Shown one piece after another: positions 1 through 9,769 of a stretch of 35,548 nucleotides of DNA. The DNA is from Moritella sp. PE36 (GTDB lineage Bacteria; Pseudomonadota; Gammaproteobacteria; Enterobacterales; Moritellaceae): assembly GCF_000170855.1 (NCBI RefSeq), contig NZ_ABCQ01000049.1, forward strand, positions 1 to 35,548, written 5' to 3'. The notes under the pieces were generated by a model. It saw only the letters and a list, made by a program, of their open reading frames with translations. It made no database searches and was not told the origin of the DNA. Position 1 is the stretch's first letter; every line of letters begins with the position of its first letter. Both the position numbers and the translations under genes were made by a program.

Positions 1-27
1 GATTGATTTATCAAAGACTTGTTATAA

Positions 28-49
28 ACAGGGTTTAATGACACCCTGT
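28..49. terminator. Possible hairpin terminator of a gene outside the window
   Basis: A perfect 7-bp inverted repeat (ACAGGGT / ACCCTGT) encloses an 8-base loop. It lies at the left window edge with no gene in view before it, so it may end a transcript entering from the left. There is no strong T-tract, so this is tentative. Confidence 0.3.
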
Positions 50-137
50 AGTTATTCTTAGGCGATTGTGATTTAGATTAACTTATCTATTGAATACAAG
101 AAACAATAAAGCATTTTAAATTAAGTTAATTTACATA

Positions 138-173
138 AGGTTAATATCTATATAGGTGATCAGATATTAACCT
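138..173. repeat. 12-bp perfect inverted repeat upstream of the acyltransferase gene
   Basis: AGGTTAATATCT at 138-149 and AGATATTAACCT at 162-173 are exact reverse complements separated by 12 bases. The element sits about 50 bases before the acyltransferase start, so it could be an operator or a leader hairpin. No regulator is identified from sequence. Confidence 0.45.
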
Positions 174-226
174 GAATTTATGTGTATCAATTGTCTGTTT
201 ATAAATAGTACATAGTGGATAAAATA

Positions 227-874
227 ATGACAATTAAGAATGAAACTGCAATATCAAGCATAAATAATAACGACACAAATGGTAAAGATATAAGTAAGGA
301 TAGTTCTCAGAATGAATTTTTTAGCGGGATCGCGAATAAAATTCTTGATTTAACAGGTTGGTATTGCGAGCCGATCCCACATGAGTATAAAAAAGCGGTA
401 ATTGCCTATGCGCCGCATACTTCAAATTGGGATTTTCCATTATTAATGAGTGCTCGATTTGCCAATAAGGTGAATGTGCAGTGGGCTGGTAAATCTGAAA
501 TGTTCAGTTGGCCATTTAAAAATGTATTGACCTTTTTAGGTGGAGTGCCGATTGAACGTTCAAAGTCGACCAATATGGTGCAGAGTGTTGTTAATATTTT
601 TAACAGTCAAGAACGGTTTCTCTATGCGATGTCACCTGAGGGTACGCGAAAATATCAAGATTTTTGGCGTTCAGGTTTTTATTACATAGCATTAGAAGCA
701 AATGTGCCGATCATTTTATATCAACTCGATTATAAGAATAAGCGAGTAACCATCGGTGATGTGATCAAGGTGACGGGTAATATTGAGAAAGATCTCGCGG
801 CAATTGATATGGTATTCAAAGATGTAACACCGAAATTTAAAGAGAAATATTGTCTGGCCAAATTTAAGCGTTAA
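227..874 (+). CDS. PlsC-like 1-acylglycerol-3-phosphate acyltransferase family protein
   Basis: The protein carries the two signatures of the glycerolipid acyltransferase fold: an HX4D motif (HTSNWD, His about residue 64 and Asp about residue 69), which supplies the catalytic base, and PEGTR (about 137-141), which binds the phosphate of the acceptor. At about 215 residues it is short, like the small soluble or peripheral PlsC relatives rather than full PlsC. The first ~35 residues are polar and low in complexity. The likely role is acyl transfer to a lysophospholipid or related acceptor at the inner membrane, but the substrate cannot be read from sequence. I chose the ATG at 227 because GTGGA lies 8 bases before it. 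A GTG at 215 is in frame but has no ribosome site. It is a single-gene unit, convergent with the his operon. Confidence 0.8.
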   Translation: MTIKNETAISSINNNDTNGKDISKDSSQNEFFSGIANKILDLTGWYCEPIPHEYKKAVIAYAPHTSNWDFPLLMSARFANKVNVQWAGKSEMFSWPFKNVLTFLGGVPIERSKSTNMVQSVVNIFNSQERFLYAMSPEGTRKYQDFWRSGFYYIALEANVPIILYQLDYKNKRVTIGDVIKVTGNIEKDLAAIDMVFKDVTPKFKEKYCLAKFKR

Positions 875-935
875 TTGAAAATAACGTTGTTTTGTTCGGT
901 TTTTACGGCAACAGAAAAACAACTGTTTAAATATA

Positions 936-976
936 CAGTTAAAACTCAGGGTTCGGAAAAACCTGAGTTTTAACTG
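936..976. terminator. Bidirectional terminator between acyltransferase and his operon
   Basis: A 15-bp perfect stem (936-950 with 962-976) encloses an 11-base loop. It lies between the plus-strand acyltransferase and the minus-strand hisIE, both of which read into it. The A/T-rich outer part of the stem gives T-rich flanks on both strands, though no long pure T-run follows. Confidence 0.65.
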
Positions 977-1027
977 ATTTAGATTTAATAAGTAGCTGTT
1001 TAATACCTACTTAGTGTCAGTCAACCC

Positions 1028-1642
1028 CTATTTATGGCGATTTTCTAAACACTGAACCACTTCTGTTAGTGGCACTTCTTCTTTTTGCAGTAGCACGAGC
1101 AGGTGATACAGTAAATCAGCACTTTCATTCACTAATTCATCTCGGTCTTTTGCAACAGCAGCCAGTGCAACTTCAACACCTTCTTCACCGACTTTTTGTG
1201 CACAGCGTTTAGTGCCTTGTGCAAATAAACTTGCTGTGTAGCTTTCTGCTGGGTCCGCTGTTTTACGTTGTTCTAATAATTTATCTAGCTGGGCGATAAA
1301 AGTAAGGGCGGGTTTGTTTTCTGTTACGAAACAACTTTCGGTGCCGAGGTGGCATGTTGGACCGCAAGGTTTAGCGGTGATAAGTAATGTGTCGTTATCA
1401 CAGTCTTTGGTGATCTCTTGCACAAGCAAGTAGTTCTCTGAAGATTCACCCTTTGTCCATAGACGTTGTTTAGTACGGCTAAAAAATGTCACCTTACCTA
1501 ATTCGCGTGTTGTCGTTAAAGCCTCTTCATTCATATAGCCCAGCATCAATACTTCACCTGATACCGAGTCTTGAATGATTGCAGGCATTAAACCATCTAC
1601 TTTTTTCCAATCAAGTTGGCTAATTTGTTCGTTTGTTATCAT
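1028..1642 (-). CDS. hisI: Bifunctional phosphoribosyl-AMP cyclohydrolase / phosphoribosyl-ATP pyrophosphatase
   Basis: This is the fused HisIE enzyme (204 aa) for steps 2 and 3 of histidine synthesis. The C-terminal HisE domain removes pyrophosphate from PR-ATP and the N-terminal HisI domain opens the adenine ring. HisI (about 1-115) shows the metal-binding stretch CDNDTLL followed by [10 protein letters not shown]. HisE (about 116-204) shows [13 protein letters not shown] and [14 protein letters not shown], which form its four-helix MazG-like core. The length matches the enterobacterial fusion. Its ATG overlaps the hisF stop by four bases (ATGA), indicating translational coupling. It is the last gene of the operon and is followed by the hairpin at 936-976. 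Confidence 0.97.
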   Translation of the reverse strand: MITNEQISQLDWKKVDGLMPAIIQDSVSGEVLMLGYMNEEALTTTRELGKVTFFSRTKQRLWTKGESSENYLLVQEITKDCDNDTLLITAKPCGPTCHLGTESCFVTENKPALTFIAQLDKLLEQRKTADPAESYTASLFAQGTKRCAQKVGEEGVEVALAAVAKDRDELVNESADLLYHLLVLLQKEEVPLTEVVQCLENRHK

Positions 1643-2412
1643 GTTCTGATCTCCACATCTTGATCTCGTAGATATTCTTTTAGTTCACCAATATTGATGA
1701 TTTGCTTATGAAATACACTTGCGGCTAATGCGCCATCAACGTCTGCATCTTTAAATACACTATCGAAATGCACCATTTCACCGGCACCGCCAGACGCGAT
1801 CAATGGTATTTTACAGATCTTACGGGCTTTAGATAATTGCACTGTGTCATAACCGCCACGAACACCGTCTTGGTTCATCACGTTAAGTACGATTTCACCT
1901 GCACCGCGTTTTTGAACTTCTTTGATCCATTCAAAGGTTGTCCACTTGGTTACTTGGGTGCGTGTTTCATCACCGGTGAACTGGTAAACTTTATACTCTT
2001 GGGTATTTTCATCGAAATAACTATCGATTCCAATGACAATACATTGCACACCAAATTTAGCGGCAAGACGGTTAATTAAACTCGGATCTGCCAGCGCAGG
2101 GGAGTTGATGGATATTTTGTCAGCACCAAACTCTAGGATACGCGCTGCATCTTCTTCACTCTTAATACCACCCGCAACACAGAAAGGAATATCAATCACT
2201 TCTGCAACACGGCTTACCCAGCTTTTATCAACGACACGATCATCAGCACTGGCGGTAATATCATAAAATACTAATTCATCAGCGCCTTCTTCAGCGTAAC
2301 GTTTAGCAAGTGGAACGATGTCACCTATCAATTCATGATTACGGAATTTAACCCCTTTGACGACCTTACCATCTTTAACATCTAAACACGGTATTATGCG
2401 TTTTGCTAACAT
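1639..2412 (-). CDS. hisF: Imidazole glycerol phosphate synthase, cyclase subunit HisF
   Basis: HisF is the (beta/alpha)8-barrel subunit that uses ammonia from HisH to turn PRFAR into imidazole glycerol phosphate and AICAR. It begins [12 protein letters not shown] with catalytic Asp11 and has the second catalytic Asp in VIGIDS (about residue 130). Phosphate-binding loops are seen at CVAGGI and IASGGAG. The 257-aa length and near gap-free agreement with my memory of E. coli HisF make this HisF rather than its paralogue HisA. Its start lies one base after the hisH stop, and its ribosome site (GGAGATG) is inside the end of hisH. In the usual gammaproteobacterial order hisA would stand here. It is absent. 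Confidence 0.98.
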   Translation of the reverse strand: MLAKRIIPCLDVKDGKVVKGVKFRNHELIGDIVPLAKRYAEEGADELVFYDITASADDRVVDKSWVSRVAEVIDIPFCVAGGIKSEEDAARILEFGADKISINSPALADPSLINRLAAKFGVQCIVIGIDSYFDENTQEYKVYQFTGDETRTQVTKWTTFEWIKEVQKRGAGEIVLNVMNQDGVRGGYDTVQLSKARKICKIPLIASGGAGEMVHFDSVFKDADVDGALAASVFHKQIINIGELKEYLRDQDVEIRT

Positions 2413-2413
2413 A

Positions 2414-3034
2414 TTACATCTCCAGGAAATTCTTGATTAATTGTGCACCCGCTTTACTTGAACGCTCTGGGTGGAATTGTACACCGTAAAAATTATCTCG
2501 ATTCACAGCCGCAGTAAACGGTGCGCCGTGGGTACAGGTTGCAATCGTGTCGCTGCCAACAGCCAGCGCATAACTGTGTACAAAATAGAAATAACTGCCA
2601 CTCGGAATATCCTTGAATAATGGATGTTCTGGTTGTGGTTCGATTTGGTTCCAGCCCATATGAGGCAGTCGAACACCCTCACTTGGCATAGGTTCAATAC
2701 TGCCACTAATTAAGCCAAGTGTTGCCACATCACCTTCAGCCGAGAATTCAGCCAGCAACTGCATGCCGAGACAAATCCCCAATACCGGCTGAGTGAGGCT
2801 TTTGACTAATTCAATCAGTTCACGTTCAGCTAAGTTTTTCATGGCTTCTTGCGCAGTACCAACACCGGGTAAGAATAATTTATCCGCGTTACGTAATACA
2901 TCGGCTTCGCGACTTACCGTTACCGTATAACCAAGGCGTTCAACAGCAAATCTTACCGATGACAGGTTGGCACAACCGGTATCAATAATGACAACCTTGC
3001 TATTTAATTTATCATTGCCACTTGCTTGATCCAT
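2414..3034 (-). CDS. hisH: Imidazole glycerol phosphate synthase, glutaminase subunit HisH
   Basis: HisH is the class I glutamine amidotransferase that feeds ammonia to HisF. The nucleophile is Cys88 in GICLGMQLL, and His188 and Glu190 of the triad lie in VQFHPERS near the C-terminus. It is 206 aa, about ten longer than E. coli HisH because of a polar N-terminal extension before [11 protein letters not shown]. The start is supported by GGAG seven bases upstream, and it overlaps the hisB stop by one base (TAATG). The C-terminus (NFLEM) is complete, so the missing hisA next to it has not cost HisH any sequence. Confidence 0.97.
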   Translation of the reverse strand: MDQASGNDKLNSKVVIIDTGCANLSSVRFAVERLGYTVTVSREADVLRNADKLFLPGVGTAQEAMKNLAERELIELVKSLTQPVLGICLGMQLLAEFSAEGDVATLGLISGSIEPMPSEGVRLPHMGWNQIEPQPEHPLFKDIPSGSYFYFVHSYALAVGSDTIATCTHGAPFTAAVNRDNFYGVQFHPERSSKAGAQLIKNFLEM

Positions 3035-4107
3035 TAAAGCACTCCTTTCGAGCTTGGTAGTACATCGCCTTCGACTTTAATGCATTGGCGCAGTGTCCGG
3101 CCAAATACCTTAAATAAACTCTCAACAAGGTGGTGGGTATTTTTACCTTCAACTTTAAGGTGCAGCGTCGCCGCCATGCCATCACTTAAAGAGTGGAAAA
3201 AATGTGGCACCATCTCGGTTGCAAACTCACCAATATGATCGCGAGGGAAGTCGGCATTAAATTTCAGGTAAGCGCGGCCAGATAGATCGAGAGAACAAGA
3301 TGCTTCACATTCGTCCATCGGCAATACAAAACCGAAACGGCCAATTCCACGTTTGTCGCCTAATGCTTGCTTGATCGCATTACCTAACGCCAGTGCTGTA
3401 TCTTCAACTGTATGGTGATCATCAATGTGTAGATCGCCAGTGACACTCAGTTTTAGTTGAAAACCGCCATGTGTCGCAATTTGATCTAACATATGATCAA
3501 AGAATCCCATACCGGTATCAATAACGTTACCACCTTGGCTGTCGAGGTCGACATCAACTTGGATATTCGTTTCTTTCGTGGTGCGGGTGACACTCGCAAC
3601 ACGGTTACCTTTATTCAGTATTTGCTGTTCAATCATCGGCCAATTTAAGTTATCTCTATTATAGAAGATCCCTTCAATGCCCATGTTTTCGGCAAGTTGG
3701 ATATCAGTGATACGATCACCAATCACATACGAGTTAGCAAAATCGATTCGACCAGACTGCAAGTATTCTTTTACCATGCCTAAATGCGGTTTACGGCAGT
3801 TGCAGTTGTCTTCGGTAAAGTGTGGGCAGAGTAATACGGACTCGAATTTAACGCCTTGTGAAGCGAACAACGCCATCATGGCATTTTGGGGGATATCAAA
3901 ATCACTTTGTGGGTAGCTATCAGTCCCAAGCCCATCTTGATTAGAAACAATGACCAGTGTGTAACCCGCATTTTGTAATTTGAGTAACGCTGGGATCACG
4001 AATGGTTCAAACTTTAGCTTTTCTAAACTGTCGACTTGTTTATCGCTAATTGGCTCATCAATTAATGTACCATCACGATCAATAAATAAGAATTTTTCCT
4101 TGCTCAC
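3034..4107 (-). CDS. hisB: Bifunctional histidinol-phosphatase / imidazoleglycerol-phosphate dehydratase
   Basis: This two-domain enzyme is typical of gammaproteobacteria (357 aa; E. coli HisB is 355). The N-terminal HAD phosphatase has the DXDGT motif (Asp10, Asp12) and a zinc site formed by Cys94, His96, Cys102 and Cys104. It removes phosphate from histidinol phosphate. The C-terminal dehydratase domain, from about residue 167, holds His- and acid-rich metal motifs including [16 protein letters not shown] and [14 protein letters not shown]. It converts imidazole glycerol phosphate to imidazole acetol phosphate. It lies 38 bases after hisC, with a ribosome site (GGAGCCC) before the start. 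Confidence 0.98.
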   Translation of the reverse strand: MSKEKFLFIDRDGTLIDEPISDKQVDSLEKLKFEPFVIPALLKLQNAGYTLVIVSNQDGLGTDSYPQSDFDIPQNAMMALFASQGVKFESVLLCPHFTEDNCNCRKPHLGMVKEYLQSGRIDFANSYVIGDRITDIQLAENMGIEGIFYNRDNLNWPMIEQQILNKGNRVASVTRTTKETNIQVDVDLDSQGGNVIDTGMGFFDHMLDQIATHGGFQLKLSVTGDLHIDDHHTVEDTALALGNAIKQALGDKRGIGRFGFVLPMDECEASCSLDLSGRAYLKFNADFPRDHIGEFATEMVPHFFHSLSDGMAATLHLKVEGKNTHHLVESLFKVFGRTLRQCIKVEGDVLPSSKGVL

Positions 4108-4145
4108 ATCGGGCTCCTGCTCGTTTATTTTTTAAGACTCTTTAT

Positions 4146-5213
4146 TTAAGAGAGTACGGACTTTAAAGCGGCTAATGTAGTGTTCATTTCAGCCGCGCTG
4201 CCTAAGGTGATTCGAATACAGTTTTCTAATCTTACTTTGGAATTAAAATCTCTTAATACAATACCTTGTTCGCCTAATAAGCTAAACACTTTTTGGTCTG
4301 CGTTAAATTGTACTAATACATAATTTCCCGTTGCAGGGAATACTTTGTTGATGCCCTGTAATTGATTTAACTCGTCGATAAATGCACTGCGCATACCGTT
4401 AAGTTGTTCTACCCGCGCTTGCATCACAGCGATACCGGATTCTGTTAACGCTTGACTGGCAATTTGTGCAACCGGCTCTGGTACAGGATAAGGTGCAATC
4501 ACTTTAGACAGTAAACCAATAACTGTTTCACTGGCTAATGCAAAACCACAGCGCAATGATGCTAACGCAAATGCTTTTGATAGCGTTCTTAAAATGACCA
4601 GGTTATCAAAATCTTGTAATAGCTGTACTTGTGATGCTTCGGGGCAAAATTCGATATAAGCTTCATCACATACGATAAGGGCTTTATCTTTCGCTGCGAT
4701 CAATAAATCCGTTAATTTATCAGTATTGAGTAGATTACCGGTTGGATTATTCGGCGCGCATAAAAATACAATGTTCACTGTGTCTAACTGTGCTTTGATC
4801 GCATCATAATCAGGATCGAAGTTCGCATCTAGATCTTGCTTTATGATACTAACACCACAGGTTTCAGCACTGATTTCATACATACCATAAGTCGGTGGGT
4901 TAATGAGAATACTATCTTCACCCGGCTCACAGAAAGTACGTATCAGCAGTTCAATCGCTTCATCAGCACCACGAGTGGTGATAATTTGTGCTGGTTTTAC
5001 ACCGGCATAATCGGCATAACCATTGATCACAGATGCAGGTTGAAACTCTGGATAGCGGTTTAAGCGACTGCAGTCTAATGAATAGTGCCCTGAATCAGGA
5101 GCTTCATTGGCATTTAACCAAATGTCACCTGTACCACCGATTCTACGCGCTGATTGATATGGCGTTAGTTCTTGTACGCTCTTTCTTGCGAGTGTTGTTA
5201 ACTTGTTGCTCAT
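4146..5213 (-). CDS. hisC: Histidinol-phosphate aminotransferase
   Basis: This is a fold-type I PLP aminotransferase (355 aa) that makes L-histidinol phosphate from imidazole acetol phosphate and glutamate. The PLP lysine is Lys213 in [14 protein letters not shown]. Other family marks are NPPTYGMY (about 105-112), APNNPTGN (about 153-160) and VCDEAYIEF (about 181-189). The length matches the family. Its ATG overlaps the hisD stop by four bases, so the two genes are coupled. Confidence 0.97.
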   Translation of the reverse strand: MSNKLTTLARKSVQELTPYQSARRIGGTGDIWLNANEAPDSGHYSLDCSRLNRYPEFQPASVINGYADYAGVKPAQIITTRGADEAIELLIRTFCEPGEDSILINPPTYGMYEISAETCGVSIIKQDLDANFDPDYDAIKAQLDTVNIVFLCAPNNPTGNLLNTDKLTDLLIAAKDKALIVCDEAYIEFCPEASQVQLLQDFDNLVILRTLSKAFALASLRCGFALASETVIGLLSKVIAPYPVPEPVAQIASQALTESGIAVMQARVEQLNGMRSAFIDELNQLQGINKVFPATGNYVLVQFNADQKVFSLLGEQGIVLRDFNSKVRLENCIRITLGSAAEMNTTLAALKSVLS

Positions 5214-6505
5214 AGCATTGCCTCCAAACGATCGATTCTGATTGTGACGGCACGTTTGTGTGCGTCGAGTCCTTCTGCATCAGCCAGACAAGTGACCGTC
5301 TTCGCCAAGCTCTTGAGACCATCTTGGGTTAACTCCTGAACAGTAAAGCGTTTGGTAAAATCAGCAAGCCCTAAGCTTGAATAGGTTTTAGTGTAACCAT
5401 AGGTTGGTAATACATGGTTAGTGCCACTTGCATAATCACCGACAGATTCTGGAGACCAAGCACCTAAGAAAATTGAACCTGCATGTTTTAATTTCGGCAA
5501 CAAACCACGTGCATTCTCAGTCTGAACAATTAAATGCTCTGGAGCATAGAGGTTACTAATTGCAATCGATGTGTCTATATCATCGGTCACAATGATTAAA
5601 CTTGATGCAATAGACTGTACCGCTATGTCCTGTCGTGATAGACACGCTAATTGTAGTTCAACTTCTTGAGACACTTCTGCCGCTAGTTTGGCCGATGATA
5701 CAACCAGTATTGATTGCGAATCGGGACCGTGTTCAGCTTGCGAAAGTAAATCGGCGGCAATAAAACCAGCGTCAGCGTCAGCATCGGCAATCACCAATAC
5801 TTCGGATGGACCAGCGGGCATATCAATCGCAGCACCTTTAATATCCATGCTTACTTGGCGTTTAGCTTCTGTTACAAAGGCATTACCAGGGCCGAATATT
5901 TTATCTACTTTGTTGATCGATTCAGAGCCATAAGCGAGGGCTGCGATTGCTTGTGCGCCGCCCAGCGTATAAATTTCGGTTACACCACATAATTGAGCGG
6001 CAAACAAAATTACATCGGCTATCGGCGGTGGTGTTGTTAATACAATACGTTCACAGTTTGCAATGTTAGCCGGTGTCGCAAGCATGAGTACAGTTGATGG
6101 TAGTGGGGCTGTGCCGCCGGGGATATATAAACCAACAGCATCAAGCGCAACCGTGTGCATTTCACACACCACACCAGGCATCGTTTCTACACGAATCGTA
6201 TCTTGTACTTGCGCTTCATGAAAAAGATGAATGTGTTGTTGTGCTTGTTTGATCGCTTGTTTGGTTTCATTGTCTACGCGTTGGCTTGCGGCTTCAATTT
6301 CAGCCGCCGTCACACGTAAACAATCCGTTTCAACTTTATCAAACTTTGCGGTGAGTGCTTTTAAAGCGTTATCACCTTCATTTCTCACTTGAGCAATAAT
6401 ATCGGTAACAATGTCACCTATTTTTGCTGAGTTTGATATGGCAGGGCGCATTAATAATGCGGATTGTTCTGCCTGACTAAGTTGATCCCATACTACTGTT
6501 TTCAT
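5210..6505 (-). CDS. hisD: Histidinol dehydrogenase
   Basis: HisD is the zinc- and NAD-dependent enzyme that oxidises L-histidinol twice to give histidine. Visible hallmarks are [12 protein letters not shown] (about 205-216), the zinc ligands in SQAEHGPDS (Gln256, His259) and the catalytic pair Glu323-His324 in [12 protein letters not shown]. Its 431 residues are a usual family length. It is second in the operon, 39 bases downstream of hisG, with a clear ribosome site (GGGAGG) before the start. Confidence 0.98.
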   Translation of the reverse strand: MKTVVWDQLSQAEQSALLMRPAISNSAKIGDIVTDIIAQVRNEGDNALKALTAKFDKVETDCLRVTAAEIEAASQRVDNETKQAIKQAQQHIHLFHEAQVQDTIRVETMPGVVCEMHTVALDAVGLYIPGGTAPLPSTVLMLATPANIANCERIVLTTPPPIADVILFAAQLCGVTEIYTLGGAQAIAALAYGSESINKVDKIFGPGNAFVTEAKRQVSMDIKGAAIDMPAGPSEVLVIADADADAGFIAADLLSQAEHGPDSQSILVVSSAKLAAEVSQEVELQLACLSRQDIAVQSIASSLIIVTDDIDTSIAISNLYAPEHLIVQTENARGLLPKLKHAGSIFLGAWSPESVGDYASGTNHVLPTYGYTKTYSSLGLADFTKRFTVQELTQDGLKSLAKTVTCLADAEGLDAHKRAVTIRIDRLEAML

Positions 6506-6544
6506 GCTTGATCCTCCCTTAACATTGCTTGTGCATGTTTGCTA

Positions 6545-7456
6545 CTAACCGAGCATTTTCTCAATTGGTAATACTAAAATTGAACTTGCGCCTAATTGTT
6601 TAAGTTCTTCCATTGTTTCCCAGAATAGCTTCTCAGTACTAACCAAGTGTACCGCAACCATATCGTCAGTTGATGCAAGTGGTAATACCGTTGGGTGTTC
6701 TGCACCTGGAAGCAGCGCAATGACAGCATCTAGTTGTGATTTTGGTGCGTGTAGCATGATGTATTTACTTTCTTTCGCTTGCATTACACCTTGAGCGCGA
6801 ACCATCAGGCGATCAACTAACGCTTGTTTATCTTCAGATAATGGCGCTTTTGCTTGGATTAACACGGCTTTTGAGTGGAAGATATCTTGCACTTCTTTAA
6901 GACCATTCGCTTCAAGTGTTGCACCTGTTGATACCAGATCACAAATTGCATCAGCAATACCAGCGCGAGGGGCAACTTCAACAGAACCATTAAGCATCAC
7001 TGATTTAAAGTTTATACCTTGTTCGTCTAAATAACGTTTTAGCAATTCAGGGTATGACGTTGCAATACGTAGACCTTCAAGTGATTGAGGGCCTTGGTAG
7101 TCAAATTCTTCAGTTGTTGCAATTGATAAACGGCAGCTACCAAACGTCATACGCTTAAGTCTTTTATATTCAGCTGGTTCGCCAAGACGTTTACGCTCTA
7201 ACTCTTTTTCTTCTAATTCGTTTTCACCAATGAAGCCTAGGTCAACAACGCCATCCATGATTAAACCGGGGATATCGTCGTCACGTACACGCAGTAGATC
7301 AATTGGCATGTTTTCACAGTGCGCGATCAGACGTTGTTCGCGCATGTTAATTTTAAGCCCCATTGCTTTAAGTAGGTTTTGAGATTCAGTGCTAAGACGG
7401 CCTGATTTTTGAATTGCGATTCTTAGTCTTGGTTGGTCATTTTTAATTTCTAACAT
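6545..7456 (-). CDS. hisG: ATP phosphoribosyltransferase (long form)
   Basis: HisG catalyses the first, feedback-inhibited step: ATP + PRPP to phosphoribosyl-ATP. At about 303 residues it is the long hexameric form with a C-terminal ACT-like regulatory domain (roughly residues 225-300), so it should not need HisZ. The N-terminal catalytic part contains [12 protein letters not shown], the DLGFIGEN segment and the PRPP-binding loop around [19 protein letters not shown] prefer the ATG at 7456 because AAAGG lies six bases upstream of it. An in-frame ATG at 7462 directly abuts that AAAGG and is less likely. It is the first structural gene after the attenuator. Confidence 0.97.
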   Translation of the reverse strand: MLEIKNDQPRLRIAIQKSGRLSTESQNLLKAMGLKINMREQRLIAHCENMPIDLLRVRDDDIPGLIMDGVVDLGFIGENELEEKELERKRLGEPAEYKRLKRMTFGSCRLSIATTEEFDYQGPQSLEGLRIATSYPELLKRYLDEQGINFKSVMLNGSVEVAPRAGIADAICDLVSTGATLEANGLKEVQDIFHSKAVLIQAKAPLSEDKQALVDRLMVRAQGVMQAKESKYIMLHAPKSQLDAVIALLPGAEHPTVLPLASTDDMVAVHLVSTEKLFWETMEELKQLGASSILVLPIEKMLG

Positions 7457-7496
7457 TGTCATCCTTTAACCTAGTAAAAATAATTGTCTATAAACG

Positions 7497-7530
7497 AAAA
7501 AACCCCCGAAAGATAAATCTTCCGAGGGTT
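7497..7530 (-). terminator. his operon attenuator (Rho-independent terminator)
   Basis: On the minus strand a 14-bp stem, with two G-T pairs, forms between 7530-7517 and 7514-7501 and is followed by a run of T residues. It lies between the His-rich leader and hisG. Upstream, at about 7546-7551, CTTCCG can pair with the left arm (CGGAAG) and disrupt the terminator. This gives the alternative antiterminator fold expected when ribosomes stall at the His codons. Confidence 0.92.
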
Positions 7531-7591
7531 TTTCTAAATGAGTTCCGGAAGCTTGCGTGCATACACCTCCAGTCAACAGCCTGAAAGCTAA

Positions 7592-7639
7592 TCAAATATG
7601 ATGATGGTGATGCACGTTTACTTTCAGAGTGTTATTCAT
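7592..7639 (-). CDS. hisL: his operon leader peptide, five consecutive histidines
   Basis: A 15-codon reading frame encodes MNNTLKVNVHHHHHI followed by TGA. Five His codons in a row just upstream of a terminator hairpin are the signature of attenuation by charged tRNA-His, as in the enterobacterial hisL (which has seven). The ribosome site is weak (GGA about nine bases upstream). When histidyl-tRNA is scarce the ribosome should pause in the His run and favour the antiterminator. Confidence 0.93.
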   Translation of the reverse strand: MNNTLKVNVHHHHHI

Positions 7640-7794
7640 AAGTTTTTTCCAGTTAGTATAATGTTACTAATAAGTGTGGTTGAGTTCACAATAGCAACCT
7701 AGGATAAAATTGCAATGATTTTTAACTATTATTTATAACTATCATATATAAAATATTTATATCAAAAACTTAACGGAATCGAAACTAAGGATAA
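7640..7794. other. Intergenic region holding the his promoter, downstream of tadD
   Basis: This very A+T-rich stretch separates the tadD stop from the his leader; both are read on the minus strand. The his promoter must lie here, but I cannot fix it with confidence. One weak pair, TTGCAA then TATTGT with a 16-base gap, is possible around 7690-7715. I see no terminator hairpin after tadD, so readthrough from the tad operon into the his leader cannot be excluded. Confidence 0.4.
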
Positions 7795-8787
7795 TTACTC
7801 ATCTGAATAAGCTAAATCGATATGCTTATTCAAATGAAGTTTAAGGTTTTCAAGGTTGATATTGGCTTTTACAAAATAACTCGGCGAGAGTTCTATTGCG
7901 CGTTCAAGAAAATATTCTGCTTCACGATAACGACCTTCTAATATTAGAAAGTAACCGATATCATTATACGCATGTTCTGTTGGCATAACCTGCTTCAAGG
8001 TTTGCAATGCTCTTGTGTACATGCCCTTACGGACATAAACTAAACCTAAATCTACCCAAGCTCTAGAAAATCCGATATCGATGTCGATGGCTTTCTTAAA
8101 ATTTATTTCAGCTTCAACGTAATTTCCAGACAAATAATGAGAATATCCAATATTAGTGAATATAATTGGGTCTTGTGGCGTTATCGGTAATATTAAGTTT
8201 AACAATGCTCGTGCTTGTTTGTGAGCGCCTTTAAGATCATGAATGATAGCTAGCCCCATGTAAGCTTGTAGTGGTGATTGCTCGTCAAGCTTCACATAGC
8301 CCTTTACAGGCTTGGCTTGCTCAGTAAGGCGTTGTTGATCTGTGGTTATCGCTTTTGTTAATAGTACTAACGCATCTTGTTTGTTTTTTTGAGCTAAATA
8401 AATAATACCAAGCTGTGTTTGAGCTAAAACATGTGCCGGTTCATCTTTAAGTACTTGTCCAAATGCTTTTCTGGCCAGCTCTGTATTGTCCTGTTTAACT
8501 TCAAGTAAACCAATTTTATAAAATAACGCTGTATTGGTCATGCTTATTATTGGTTTGTCTTCATCACTAGGTTGTAACTTCAATGCTTTGGCGTAGAGCA
8601 CAATGGCTTTGTCATATTGGCTATTTTGCTCAGCGGAAATAGCTTGTGATAGCGTGGTTTCTCTTGAATCAGGCGGAGCGTCTGAAAAGTTGAGCTGGCT
8701 GCCACCCGTTGTAGTAGTCGTGCAACCAGCTAAAAGAATAAGTCCTATAATGGCAGATAACCAATTTTTTATTCGATCTGATTTCAT
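7795..8787 (-). CDS. tadD: Tad pilus assembly lipoprotein with TPR repeats (TadD-like)
   Basis: This is a predicted outer-membrane lipoprotein of about 330 residues. The N-terminus (MKSDRIKNWLSAIIGLILLAGC) has a signal sequence ending in a lipobox (LLAGC). The rest is made of tetratricopeptide repeats, seen as repeated A..LG.(I/V)Y and N.GY..Y..G.Y..A patterns. In the Tad system TadD is thought to help the secretin assemble, much like PilF. I start at 8787, where GGGGAGATG precedes the ATG at good spacing. The longer open frame up to 8874 runs into tadC and lacks a signal peptide at its end. The gene follows the tadC stop by two bases and is last in the tad operon. Confidence 0.85.
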   Translation of the reverse strand: MKSDRIKNWLSAIIGLILLAGCTTTTTGGSQLNFSDAPPDSRETTLSQAISAEQNSQYDKAIVLYAKALKLQPSDEDKPIISMTNTALFYKIGLLEVKQDNTELARKAFGQVLKDEPAHVLAQTQLGIIYLAQKNKQDALVLLTKAITTDQQRLTEQAKPVKGYVKLDEQSPLQAYMGLAIIHDLKGAHKQARALLNLILPITPQDPIIFTNIGYSHYLSGNYVEAEINFKKAIDIDIGFSRAWVDLGLVYVRKGMYTRALQTLKQVMPTEHAYNDIGYFLILEGRYREAEYFLERAIELSPSYFVKANINLENLKLHLNKHIDLAYSDE

Positions 8788-8789
8788 AA

Positions 8790-9767
8790 TCAAAATGCAT
8801 CTCCCCAAACACTCATCACTTTTAGTACTGCAGGTCCGATTGCGACAATAAAGAAGGAAGGCCAAATACAACACATCATAGGGAAAATCATTTTCACGCC
8901 TAATTTAGCTGCGTTCTCTTCTGCTGCCTGCAATCTTTTTTCACGGTATTCATCAGAATATATGCGAATTGTTGCTGCTACACCGGTACCAAGTCTTAAG
9001 CTTTGAACAATGACAGAATTCAGACCGCGAATATCTTCTAGTCCTGTCCTGTCGCTAAACTCTTTCAGTGCTTGTTGTAACGTTAAGCCATATCTAACTT
9101 TACTGCAGACGAGGTTAAGTTCATAAGAGAGATAAGGATGGGCAAGTTGCAATTCCTTTGCAACACGTTGAAATGATTCAAGTAACCCCAACCCTGACTC
9201 ACAGCATACGATAAGTAAGTCAAGTGCATCTGGAAAATACCGTTTTAAATCTGCCATTCTGCGTTTGGCGATTTTTTTTAATATGATACCCGGTAAAAGA
9301 TAAGCTGCACCCAGTACAAATAAAATTATATAGACAGTCTTGGTTGTTGAATAACTTGAAATTTGATTGATTAATAGTGTGACTAGCGCGCCGCTGATTA
9401 AGAGTAATAATAACTTAATAGAATTGAATATTTTTAATGCGTCTTGAGAGTGAAAACCTGCGTGAATCAGCAATTTTTTAGTTGATGAGTCACCTTGGTA
9501 ACGTTTGTTTATAAAAGGGACATGGTTTAATTTATCAATCGTATGTTCTAGTGAAGATTCATATTCTTTAGCTAAATCGTCGTGTGATGTCGACTCTTTA
9601 GATAGTTTGTTTAATTGTTTTTTAACTGGAGAATAAAGCCCTGATGCTAATGATGAAAGAGCTACCGCTAGGGTTATGCCTGCGATACCTGCGATGAGAT
9701 AAATCGCCCATTTCATCATTTCTGGGTCGGCAAACGTTGTTTCAAAAAGCTGTATAATTTGATTCAT
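8790..9767 (-). CDS. tadC: Tad pilus inner-membrane platform protein TadC
   Basis: TadC is one of two GspF-type inner-membrane platform proteins (325 aa) that work with the TadA ATPase to polymerise the Flp pilus. A transmembrane segment near residues 20-42 and two near 110-165 precede the type II secretion F domain (about 180-310). That domain contains the cytoplasmic helical part (YFPDALDLLIVCCESGLGL, RYGLTLQQALKEF) and a hydrophobic C-terminal segment (FPMMCCIWPSFFIVAIGP). It starts two bases after the tadB stop. The TadB/TadC assignment rests on order in the locus and on the shorter, more divergent F domain. Confidence 0.88.
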   Translation of the reverse strand: MNQIIQLFETTFADPEMMKWAIYLIAGIAGITLAVALSSLASGLYSPVKKQLNKLSKESTSHDDLAKEYESSLEHTIDKLNHVPFINKRYQGDSSTKKLLIHAGFHSQDALKIFNSIKLLLLLISGALVTLLINQISSYSTTKTVYIILFVLGAAYLLPGIILKKIAKRRMADLKRYFPDALDLLIVCCESGLGLLESFQRVAKELQLAHPYLSYELNLVCSKVRYGLTLQQALKEFSDRTGLEDIRGLNSVIVQSLRLGTGVAATIRIYSDEYREKRLQAAEENAAKLGVKMIFPMMCCIWPSFFIVAIGPAVLKVMSVWGDAF

Positions 9768-9769
9768 GA

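Noticed and set aside
1639-2412. That this gene might be hisA rather than hisF
   Set aside because: The start [12 protein letters not shown], the 257-residue length and the near gap-free agreement with HisF identify it as hisF.
7655-7660. TATACT as the his promoter -10 on the minus strand
   Set aside because: Transcription would begin within about ten bases of the leader start, leaving no room for its ribosome site, and no -35 fits.
8788-8874. N-terminal extension of TadD
   Set aside because: It overlaps the end of tadC and would bury the lipoprotein signal sequence. A good ribosome site precedes the ATG at 8787.
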